64,000 nucleotides of DNA from G963665495 sp963665495 (GTDB lineage: Bacteria > Desulfobacterota > Desulfovibrionia > Desulfovibrionales > Desulfovibrionaceae), in NCBI GenBank assembly GCA_963665495.1, contig OY762289.1, positions 4,402,001 through 4,466,000 on the forward strand, written 5' to 3'. Positions within the stretch are counted from its first letter, which is position 1; the number at the start of each line of letters is the position of its first letter. Under the pieces are notes generated by a model. The model saw nothing but the letters and a program-made list of their open reading frames with translations. It made no database searches and was not told the DNA's origin. This document shows positions 18,566-26,201 of this stretch, one piece after another. The translations under genes were made by a program, and so were the position numbers.

Positions 18566-19282
18566 TCAGCGATTGCCGCGAAATTCCACACGACGGTTGC
18601 GCGCCTTGCCCTCTTCCGTAAGGTTGGAAGCAATGGGCCGGGTTTCACCAAAGCCAACCGTCGTCAGCCCAATCTGCACTTTCTGTTGCCGCTGCAGATA
18701 GTTCTTCACTGATTCCGCGCGCCGTTCGGAAAGTTTCTGGTTGGCCGCAGGCGATCCATCGTCATCAGTATGCCCTTGAATTTCAAAGGTATAATTCTGA
18801 TAATTGGTACTGACGATCTGGGCGAACTGATCCAGAACAGCATAATCCTCGGGCGCGATTTCCGCGCTGCCAGAAGTGAAATGCACCTCCAGCGAGATGG
18901 GGGGCAGGGATTTTTTTCCGCCAAGTCCGCGCCGGGCAACTTCTCCCTGAATATCCGGGTCCTGGCCTTCCTTCAGAGCAATGGGCTTGTTCTGCTCGCA
19001 TTCGAATTTGCGGTTCTGCACAAACTTGCTGTCAGGGAATAATTTTAATGCTATTTCGTAATACTTGTCAGCATCAAGCCACATCTTCTTATCATAATAG
19101 ATGTTTCCAAGTTTCACGGCCAATTTGCCGCACTCCGGATACTGCCCGATTCGCTCCAGCAACTTGGCTTCATCCTCTGATATGGCCTTCAGGTCCGCAT
19201 AGGCCTGGTCGCAGTCAGCCGCCTGGGCCGCAATGGGGATAAGCAGGCTCAACAACAGTACTGCACTGACAAAATACCGCAT
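18566..19282 (-). CDS. OmpA-family peptidoglycan-binding protein (CHAT operon)
   Basis: The 238-residue product has a signal peptide (about residues 1-22), a TPR-like helical region (about 40-110), and a C-terminal OmpA-like domain (about 130-236). That domain carries the Gly-His-Thr-Asp core and Leu-Ser-Glu-Arg-Arg-Ala that bind the diaminopimelate of peptidoglycan. No outer-membrane beta barrel is seen, so it is a periplasmic cell-wall anchor. I start it at ATG 19282, where GGAGAGAG stands five bases upstream; the ATG at 19297 overlaps that ribosome site. It probably tethers the products of the operon to the wall. Confidence 0.88.
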   Translation of the reverse strand: MRYFVSAVLLLSLLIPIAAQAADCDQAYADLKAISEDEAKLLERIGQYPECGKLAVKLGNIYYDKKMWLDADKYYEIALKLFPDSKFVQNRKFECEQNKPIALKEGQDPDIQGEVARRGLGGKKSLPPISLEVHFTSGSAEIAPEDYAVLDQFAQIVSTNYQNYTFEIQGHTDDDGSPAANQKLSERRAESVKNYLQRQQKVQIGLTTVGFGETRPIASNLTEEGKARNRRVEFRGNR

Positions 19283-19341
19283 AAACACTCTCTCCATTTT
19301 CTAAATGCTTCGCACCCGTGGCGGGCGCACTTAGGGCCTTC

Positions 19342-22300
19342 TCAAGACCCGATCAAAATAAACGCCGCCCAGTAATACGGATCGGGCTGCTCGGCCCGGA
19401 CAGAGTCCTGAGCCTGGCGCAGGGCCAGCGCATAGTCCGCTTCACCCTGCTGCGCGAACAAATTGCCGTAAAAACGCTCCATCAATAAGGATGTCTCTTT
19501 GGAAGGAACCTCCCACAACGAGGCAATGACGCGTTTGATGCCCGCGGACTGGAACGCCGCGGCCAGGGATGCGTATTCGAGCCCGTTCATCTCGCCGATA
19601 CGTGCGGTTTCGCAGCACGAAAGCACGCATAAGCGCGTATTGGACAGTTTGCCGAAGAGTTTTTCCCGAATGGATTTCACCGTCAGCAGTCCGCGTTGCA
19701 GGATCTGGTCCTGTTCCTGATCATCCGCGGAAAAGGCCAGAAACGACAGCAGCGGCGCGCCGGGCACCAGTTTGCCGTGGGTGGCCAGATGTATCGTGTC
19801 ATATTCCCCCTGTTCCAGGCCGGCGAACAGTTCGCGTAATGTCACGGGCTGGTCCACACTGATGGACAAATTTTTAGATTGCTTTTGTTCGTAAAGCTGG
19901 GAAATGGACCGGACTTCTTCGCCCGCATCGGGCAGGGCGGCGAAACGCTGCGCCCGGGTCTGGGACGGGTCCTCCGCATCGTTTTCCGCGAACAGAGTGC
20001 CCAACAGCAGACGCAGTTCCGGATCCATGTCGTCCGTGTCGTTCGGGCTATCCAGGCCATCCGTGCCATCCGCTCCGCGCGTACCCTGCGCCGGGGGCGC
20101 CAGAGGCTGCGGCATCTGCGGATTGCCCACGCCGTAGAAACCGGGCTGTCCGGGTGTTTTCTCCAGCAGCAGCTGATTCAGCGAGGTCAGATAATTGATG
20201 GTAAAGTGGGCGACCAACGGCAGGTTCTCACCAGCCGCATCGTTGTCCGGGGCCATGGCGGCAAACGGCAGTACGCTGATCTTTTTGTAGGGAACGATGG
20301 TCAGCCGTCCGCCCGCCTCGGGCAGCTTCAGCCCGCTTTCCACAAAGAAACGCTCGTACATCCGGGCAAGATCGTCGGTGATTTTGGAAGCCGTACGCTC
20401 GTCACGCTGCGCGCTCATAAGCACGATATGCTCCAGAAAATCATCCACCACCAGGCTGAGAAAATCGTTTTCCTCATCCGTGGCCTCGTCCACCACCAGA
20501 CGCGGCGTGGTGAACAGTTCGATGGCTTCCGCACTGATTTTCCAGATGTAGAAATCTTTTTTGGTGTAGTAGAACTCCAGGACCACCTGGTCCGGCGCAA
20601 TTTTTTTCTGGCAAATGTCCAGGGCCGGCGCGGGCTTCTGCAGGTAGGGGTCGTCCTGGGCCAGAGCCTGCTCCAGTTCGCCCCTGCGCGTTTCCAGGGG
20701 GTCCAGGACCTGCGGCGCGACATCCGGCGCCAGGCGCAATACGGCCAGCTGGTAATTGACTTCGGCCAGCTCGCCGCTGACCTCCTGCTTCTCCGGAGGC
20801 AGCGCGCGCTCGAACACGGACTTCAGACCGTTGAGACGGCTCCGCTCCAGAAAGACCAGGGCCTCACGGGCGTATTCCTTTTTCTGGTCCGAATCCGCGC
20901 TCTTTTTCCATTGTTCGAGCAAAAATTCCACGCAGTCGGTGTACACCAGGTGCTTGTCGTGCAAAAAGCCCACGCTTTGGCTGCCGCTCAACAGGTTGCG
21001 AAGATTTTCCACCACATCGACCGCTTTCCGATAGTTTTCCAGCGCGGCCGCAGTGTCTCCCCTGGCCTGATGCACTCTGGCCAGCCCGTGGTAGGCTCGC
21101 CAGAGCTTGTTCAGCAGCTGCAGCGACGCGGCAATCTCCAGGCCGCTCTCATAATACTGCTGCGCGCAGTCCAGATAGCCCGTGTCCATGCCGCCCGGAC
21201 AGACCAGGTCCGCCACTTTGCCACCCCGGAAACGGGTATTTAGCTCGAGGAACACGTCTCCCAGGTCGATTTCCGCCTCGGCGAATTCCGGCGTCCGGGC
21301 CTGATCCGCGGCCAGCTTGCGGGCCTGGGCTTCACCCTTGAGCAGAATCTCCACAGCCTGGACCAGCAGCTCGGAAGCAGGATCAGCCACGGCTTCGTTG
21401 CGGGATTTATACAGGTACAGCAGCCCCAGGTTCGTGGCCGCGGCCACGGCCGTGCCCAGGTCGCCGCTTTCTTCCGACAGGGGCAGGGCCTGGTTCAACC
21501 GGTCTTTGCTTTTTTCAAAATAGCGCTCGTCGGCTTTGTCCCGGTAGAGCGAAAGATAGATGCAGCCCGCGTTGGAGAGGCTCTTGGCCCGGCGCTGCGC
21601 GTTTTTGCTGCCCGAGACCTGTTCGAAAGCGGCCAGGGCGTCGAAATAAAGCCCCTGATGGTAGTTGAGAATCCCCCGGTCTATGGCAACGGCTTCCGTG
21701 CCGTAGTTGTTGCCGTCCTTGCGCGACCATTCGGCGGCCTGCTTCAGAAACGCGGCGGCTTCACCGTATCGTCCGAGCACCGAGGCACAGACAGCGGCAT
21801 TGACGCTGGCGTCGATGATCAGCGTGATGCGCCTGGCCTGGGCCTTTGCCGCGGCTTTGGCTTCTTTTGTTTCCGCGGTCTTGGCGTCCGGTTTCGGCGC
21901 GGCCTCGGCTTCGGAAGCGGTCTTGATCAGCTCCGGAAGAATTTTTTCCAGATCGGCCTTGGCTTCGGATATCCGCCCCAGATCCAGCAGAATGCTGTCC
22001 CGAAGGATGCTTTCGCGCGCCAGTTCCTGATCATTCTTGCTTTTCCGCCAGTAAGCGACAGCCTGGTCCGCGGCATCGAGCGCGGTTTTGTACTCGCTGG
22101 CGTATTTGGCCGTACGCGCCAGGGCGCTGCGCTCCTGGGCGAGAAATATTTCCTGATTGGGGCCCGGGTCCATTTTCTGCAGCGCGGCCACGGCCTGCTC
22201 CTGCAGGGGCAGCGCTTCCTTGCACCTGCCCGCGTCGCAGAGCTGCCGGGCTCGGGACGAGAGCAGAAAGGACTGGTTGTCGAAGAGCATCGAACGTTTG

Positions 22301-22695
22301 AGCTCCAGCAGCTTTTTACGCTGCAGCAGGCTGTCGTACCACTTCAGGGAGTTACTGAAATTCTCGGCATTGTCCGGATCTTTGAGCGCCAGCCGCGCGT
22401 ACGTCATGGCCAGCCCCAGTTCAACCTTTTCCTTGATTTTCGCCACCTTGGAGTTTTCCTTCAACAACTCCATGGTGTCGTAGGCTTTTTGCCACTGCGG
22501 CAGCGCCTTGACGAAATCACCCTGGTTGAAGGCGTCTGAGGCGGCCTTGTAAGCCTGGTTGAACTCCTTCTGCACCTCCTTGACGTTCTGGGCCGAAGAG
22601 CTGAAAGGAGCCGGCAGCAGCGCCAGGCAGACGCACGCCAGACCGAACAGAACACGGCGGAGGTAAAGCGGCCGAAAGATACGGTGTAATGACAT
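19342..22695 (-). CDS. Exported TPR-CHAT caspase-like protein
   Basis: CHAT proteins are cysteine proteases of the caspase/separase clan fused to TPRs. This 1117-residue protein has a signal peptide (about residues 1-35), a long stretch of TPR-like helical repeats (about 45-600), and a C-terminal CHAT domain (about 800-1117). The putative catalytic dyad is His973 (His-Leu-Ala-Thr-His-Gly) and Cys1028 (Leu-Ser-Cys-Cys-Glu-Thr). The domain ends in the usual Tyr-Tyr-Trp-Ala-Ala-Phe-Ile-Leu-Ile-Gly motif. An acidic insertion with Asp repeats precedes the dyad (about 890-920). Most CHAT proteins discussed in defence are cytosolic; the clear export signal and wall-binding neighbours place this one in the periplasm. 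Both dyad residues are present, so it could be active. Confidence 0.88.
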   Translation of the reverse strand: MSLHRIFRPLYLRRVLFGLACVCLALLPAPFSSSAQNVKEVQKEFNQAYKAASDAFNQGDFVKALPQWQKAYDTMELLKENSKVAKIKEKVELGLAMTYARLALKDPDNAENFSNSLKWYDSLLQRKKLLELKRSMLFDNQSFLLSSRARQLCDAGRCKEALPLQEQAVAALQKMDPGPNQEIFLAQERSALARTAKYASEYKTALDAADQAVAYWRKSKNDQELARESILRDSILLDLGRISEAKADLEKILPELIKTASEAEAAPKPDAKTAETKEAKAAAKAQARRITLIIDASVNAAVCASVLGRYGEAAAFLKQAAEWSRKDGNNYGTEAVAIDRGILNYHQGLYFDALAAFEQVSGSKNAQRRAKSLSNAGCIYLSLYRDKADERYFEKSKDRLNQALPLSEESGDLGTAVAAATNLGLLYLYKSRNEAVADPASELLVQAVEILLKGEAQARKLAADQARTPEFAEAEIDLGDVFLELNTRFRGGKVADLVCPGGMDTGYLDCAQQYYESGLEIAASLQLLNKLWRAYHGLARVHQARGDTAAALENYRKAVDVVENLRNLLSGSQSVGFLHDKHLVYTDCVEFLLEQWKKSADSDQKKEYAREALVFLERSRLNGLKSVFERALPPEKQEVSGELAEVNYQLAVLRLAPDVAPQVLDPLETRRGELEQALAQDDPYLQKPAPALDICQKKIAPDQVVLEFYYTKKDFYIWKISAEAIELFTTPRLVVDEATDEENDFLSLVVDDFLEHIVLMSAQRDERTASKITDDLARMYERFFVESGLKLPEAGGRLTIVPYKKISVLPFAAMAPDNDAAGENLPLVAHFTINYLTSLNQLLLEKTPGQPGFYGVGNPQMPQPLAPPAQGTRGADGTDGLDSPNDTDDMDPELRLLLGTLFAENDAEDPSQTRAQRFAALPDAGEEVRSISQLYEQKQSKNLSISVDQPVTLRELFAGLEQGEYDTIHLATHGKLVPGAPLLSFLAFSADDQEQDQILQRGLLTVKSIREKLFGKLSNTRLCVLSCCETARIGEMNGLEYASLAAAFQSAGIKRVIASLWEVPSKETSLLMERFYGNLFAQQGEADYALALRQAQDSVRAEQPDPYYWAAFILIGS

Positions 22696-22790
22696 GAAAG
22701 AGTTCCCGCTGTTTTCAGGCAGGGGCGGACAATTGCCGCCCCGCCTGTCGTTGTCTTTTGTTGTCTGTCGTTGTCTGTCGTTGAACGTTT

Positions 22791-23939
22791 TTAAGGAGTC
22801 GTTTTAGTCGGCTGCGATTGGTAGCGCCATTTTTTCTGCGCGGACTTGTCTTCGCGCTGCCCCATGCTGTTATTGAGTTTGTCGTATCCGGTGGCTTTCC
22901 TGCCGTCTTCGGAGAGATCATTGACGGGCGGACGACCGGTAAGAATGTACAGCGAGTTCTGAATGGCCTTGTAGTCATCCATGTTGGTCTGCAACCGCGC
23001 GCTCAGGTAACGCAGCATCTCGATTTCCGGCGGCAGGACACTGCCCCCGGATGCCACGCGTACGGCGGTACTCAACGCACAGCCCACTCCGTACGATACG
23101 GGGTCGGAAACAGCGGCGTGAGCCTGGTTGATCAGCGAAAGCACCTGGCTGATGATGGAGAGGAAGATCTGCATATTCTCCTCCAGGATCACAATGGTAC
23201 GCTGTTCCAAATAGGCTTTCTGGCGCGGTGAAATCTGCGAGGGCTTCTTTTTTTGCAATATACGGTTAAAGGCCTTGTTTTTGGCCTCGGTGTAGCCCTG
23301 TTCCTTGTCTATGGCGTCCTTGTCGCGCGTATTGCTGCAGGCTGCAGCGGCGCGCGCGGTGATCTGCTTGGCCACGTTGTCGTAAAAGGCCACCTGGTCG
23401 GGATCGTTGGCCAGTTGGGCCGCATCCACTTTATTTTTACAATAGGCGACGATCTTGTCTCTGGTTTCGTTGATCTTCAGCTTGGTGTTGTCCGAAACCT
23501 TCTTGGAAGACATGCGCTCCTGGTCGGCCTTTTTGGTCAGATTCACGAACGTATCGAATTCGCGGTCGATATTGATGTTCATGGCCTCCAGGCTGTCTAT
23601 GGACACTTCCGGCTCCGTGCTCTCCGCCGCTGCCGGTTCGGTCGCGGCCTGCTCTTCCTGTTGCGCCTTGGCCTGTGTCTTTTTGGTTTTTTTCTTTTTG
23701 CTCTTTTTCTTTTTCGCTTCGGCCTTCTTGACCTTGGCTTTATCCACATCTTCCGTACTCAGGACATTGTCGGTCGCCACAAAGGTGCCGGTGTTCTGGA
23801 TCTCGCGGGCGTCGGCTTCCTGGGCGAGCTGCGCTTCGCGCATGCTCTGCGCCACAACGCCCACGCAAAGCGCCAGAAGCAGAAAAACGGCTAGTAGTGT
23901 ACGCAGGCGCAGTGTTTTCAAATTCCGGACGAATTTCAT
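22791..23939 (-). CDS. Exported Lys-rich coiled-coil protein (CHAT operon)
   Basis: No family was recognised. The 382-residue product has a signal peptide or signal anchor (about residues 1-31). A Lys-rich run follows (about 68-90, mainly Lys with Ala and Thr), then an acidic Ala/Glu-rich linker (about 90-115), and a predominantly helical domain with two to three Cys residues. Near residues 270-300 a hydrophobic segment (Ile-Phe-Leu-Ser-Ile-Ile-Ser-Gln-Val-Leu) could be a membrane-active or packing helix. The charge-segregated layout suits binding to an anionic surface such as wall polymers. Position between the CsgG-like and CHAT genes suggests a partner or a substrate of the protease (inference). 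Confidence 0.7.
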   Translation of the reverse strand: MKFVRNLKTLRLRTLLAVFLLLALCVGVVAQSMREAQLAQEADAREIQNTGTFVATDNVLSTEDVDKAKVKKAEAKKKKSKKKKTKKTQAKAQQEEQAATEPAAAESTEPEVSIDSLEAMNINIDREFDTFVNLTKKADQERMSSKKVSDNTKLKINETRDKIVAYCKNKVDAAQLANDPDQVAFYDNVAKQITARAAAACSNTRDKDAIDKEQGYTEAKNKAFNRILQKKKPSQISPRQKAYLEQRTIVILEENMQIFLSIISQVLSLINQAHAAVSDPVSYGVGCALSTAVRVASGGSVLPPEIEMLRYLSARLQTNMDDYKAIQNSLYILTGRPPVNDLSEDGRKATGYDKLNNSMGQREDKSAQKKWRYQSQPTKTTP

Positions 23940-24048
23940 TGGAATCTCCTTGTTTTGTGGAACTCTGACAATATAAGTGCGTTCAACGGCGCTTCCGGCT
24001 CTCGATCATCCCGGCCGGGCCGCTTTGTTCCAGTGCATGCTCCTGCGA

Positions 24049-25080
24049 TTACCTGTGCCAAAACCAGACGGAATCTTTGTCCACCTTATCCGCCTTATCC
24101 CAGGCGGCCTGAAACTCCTGGGCCAGGTCCTCGCCCCCGCTTCCATCGTCCTGAAGCATTTTCTCGAACAGACTTTCCACTTCGGAACTGGGGCGTACCG
24201 TCGCCATGGCCAGGAGGCGTTCCTTGCCCGTGTTTTCATCCAGGGTGAAAAAATCCTGTTCCGGCAGTCGATAGCCCTTGCCGGGGGCAAGCGGATTTTT
24301 CTGAGAAGAAAAATTCTGGTTGGGAAAGATGGCGAAGATATTCCCCATGGAATCGATCTGCGCCACATAGACGTACATGCGGTTTCCAAGATTCAAAGCG
24401 ATGGAATAGGCTTCGCTGGCAGTGAGTTCGTCCCCGTCTTTCATGGCGAAACTGAGTCCGCTGGGGGAAAAAAAGGTAAACCGGGCCTGAAGCCCCTGCA
24501 CGGAGGGTCCGCCGGTCTGCGCGGCGGATGGAGGCGCGCCCGCGTAGACGCTCTCCACAATACTTTTCACGAGCTTTCTGGCTGCCGCGGAAAGAGAGCT
24601 GAGATCATCCGTGGCGAGAAAACTTTTGGCCACGATGATTTCCCCGCTGGCCACGTCCACGACACGGGCGTCCACCCGAAGCTGGCCTCTCGGCGACTTG
24701 AACACGGACCCGGACAGCAGGTAATCCGCCCCCACCATATTGCCCACGGATTGTGCCACGGAGGTGAACCCCTGCTCCCTGTCTCCCATGGCCTGTTCGC
24801 TCATGATTTTTTCCAGCAAATGCCGCTCGACAACCTCGAAAGAGCCCGTATTTACGGCCGCGGTGGTCAGCATCTCGCTCACCTGCCGTCCCCAGCCTTC
24901 ATCTTTTGCCAGATCATTCACCGTATCGAAGGAGACGATGGCGATTTTCAACCTGGCGGCCTGGCAAGAAGGGGCCCATCCGGCTGCGGGCACAAGGAAA
25001 AACACCGCCACCCAGCACGCAACATGCAGGCGGCTCGCTGCAAGAGCACCAATAAAGCGAAATGATCTTATCAAAATCAA
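24049..25080 (-). CDS. CsgG-like/DUF4384 exported protein, first gene of the CHAT operon
   Basis: The 343-residue product starts with an export signal (about residues 1-41). Residues 44-165 follow the CsgG-type periplasmic fold: Ala-Ile-Val-Ser-Phe-Asp, a Glu-Val-Val-Glu-Arg segment, Leu-Leu-Ser-Gly-Ser-Val and Val-Asp-Val-Ala-Ser-Gly-Glu. Residues 190-290 match the DUF4384 layout (Asp-Gly-Asp-Glu-Leu, a Tyr-Val-Ala-Gln-Ile-Asp strand, Ile-Phe-Pro-Asn, Leu-Pro-Glu-Gln-Asp). DUF4384 often occurs together with caspase- or CHAT-like proteases in other bacteria, which fits this operon. It has no transmembrane pore segment that I can see, so it is probably a periplasmic assembly or sensor part. 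Confidence 0.78.
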   Translation of the reverse strand: MILIRSFRFIGALAASRLHVACWVAVFFLVPAAGWAPSCQAARLKIAIVSFDTVNDLAKDEGWGRQVSEMLTTAAVNTGSFEVVERHLLEKIMSEQAMGDREQGFTSVAQSVGNMVGADYLLSGSVFKSPRGQLRVDARVVDVASGEIIVAKSFLATDDLSSLSAAARKLVKSIVESVYAGAPPSAAQTGGPSVQGLQARFTFFSPSGLSFAMKDGDELTASEAYSIALNLGNRMYVYVAQIDSMGNIFAIFPNQNFSSQKNPLAPGKGYRLPEQDFFTLDENTGKERLLAMATVRPSSEVESLFEKMLQDDGSGGEDLAQEFQAAWDKADKVDKDSVWFWHR

Positions 25081-26010
25081 CCTTCCTTATCTCAAAATTT
25101 TCTGCGACAACAATTCAATGCCGGCAATAATTTTGCCGGTGGAGCTTCCGAGGTCTTTTTTGTGTCTTTTCCCCCACCACAGGAATCGATGTCACGCACG
25201 TTGTCCTGCTTTAGTAACCACTGAAGGCAGCGCGCGCGGCAATCCTTTTTCGCAGCATTTATCTGATCAAAAAATATAGATTTTATCTAGACCATCAACA
25301 AAAGCAGCTACCCTTGCATCAGGCCGTTCGCAACCATCTGCTTTGATTATTACCTGATCTTATCACATCCAAATAACCTTGCTCAACAAAAATTGTTTTA
25401 CTTCAGATCATTTTACTTAGTCTATAAAATAAAAATTTATGATTACTTTAAGCACATAAATAAGAATCATAACAACAATGGATACAGTTACAGTCAAAAC
25501 TACTTATTTTAACTCATTCAAAAGAAATTACACTAGTAAAAAGCGCTTGATTTCGCAGACAGTCTGCAGGATCTCTTTTTTAAAAATTATATTAAAATTA
25601 AGTTAAGAAACTTCATAAAGAATTTTTTTCAACTCTCTGGGGGCCACGTTTGCGCCATTTTTTGTGCAGCATATTCCTCTGGTAAATTTGTTCATGATTT
25701 CGAGTATTCATTCTATGCTAACCATTCTATTTTATTCTCTTGCAGTCTTTTGTAACATTGAATTTTTTTGAAATACGCGCCGTTGGTTACGTAAAGATAA
25801 GCTGGATCACTGACTACAGTCATTTTTTTATTAAGTTTTATCATTAAATCTTAATAAATATTTCTTTCATTGCAGCTTGAGCTATTGTCTGAAGATATCT
25901 TCAATAATACTACCATACTATCCTGCAGAATTTTTCCTGTCCCCGCGAAGGTTCAAGCGCAGTGATACTCCTGCGTTTTTCCGGCCGCGCGATGGCTGGG
26001 CAAGGTTTTA
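25081..26010. other. AT-rich region without genes upstream of pheT
   Basis: About 0.9 kb between the divergent CHAT operon and the pheT promoter. The stretch 25250-25900 is strongly A+T-rich, with many short A and T runs, and no reading frame with a ribosome site is evident on either strand. A short inverted repeat (GCAGAC/GTCTGC) is at about 25555-25567. It probably contains the promoter of the CHAT operon and may be curved or silenced DNA, but I cannot identify a specific element. Confidence 0.55.
25121..25139. promoter_or_regulatory. Hairpin in the leader of the CHAT operon
   Basis: A perfect 7-bp inverted repeat (CCGGCAA, five-base loop, TTGCCGG) lies about 40 bases upstream of the first gene of the operon. 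It may be an operator or an mRNA leader structure; it lacks a T tract. Confidence 0.45.
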
Positions 26011-26040
26011 TTGACATATCAAGGGGAATGGGTTGATTAT
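26011..26040 (+). promoter_or_regulatory. Probable sigma-70 promoter of pheT
   Basis: A consensus TTGACA (26011-26016) and GATTAT (26035-26040) stand 18 bases apart, about 160 bases upstream of the pheT start codon. This supports pheT being transcribed on its own, without pheS. Confidence 0.6.
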
Positions 26041-26113
26041 ATCGGTTTGCGCAGTACACGCGCGTAATCCGGAACTGAACTGGTTGCAGAAAGCTCCGGG
26101 AGAGGAAAAACAG

Positions 26114-26176
26114 CCCGCCTGCAGGCGGGGTTGAGCGGCCCAGGCCGCTGGAGCGCATCAGATGTTGCTGCGCTCC
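26114..26176 (+). promoter_or_regulatory. Three tandem hairpins in the pheT leader
   Basis: Three inverted repeats follow one another directly: 26114-26129 (a 16-base perfect palindrome on CCCGCCTG), 26134-26149 (AGCGGCC with GGCCGCT), and 26150-26176 (GGAGCGCA with TGCGCTCC, 11-base loop). The last ends 25 bases before the pheT start. Such an array could act in attenuation or transcript processing. No T-run follows any stem, so simple termination is unlikely. Confidence 0.5.
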
Positions 26177-26201
26177 TGTCACTATTTTTGCGGAGGCGAA
26201 C

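Noticed and set aside
19879..21243. 454-residue plus-strand frame opposite the CHAT gene
   Set aside because: Antisense shadow of the TPR-CHAT gene, whose domain motifs are certain.
26041..26130. Short peptide frame upstream of pheT as a pheS remnant or leader peptide
   Set aside because: The translated 3' end does not resemble the C terminus of PheS and has no run of Phe codons.
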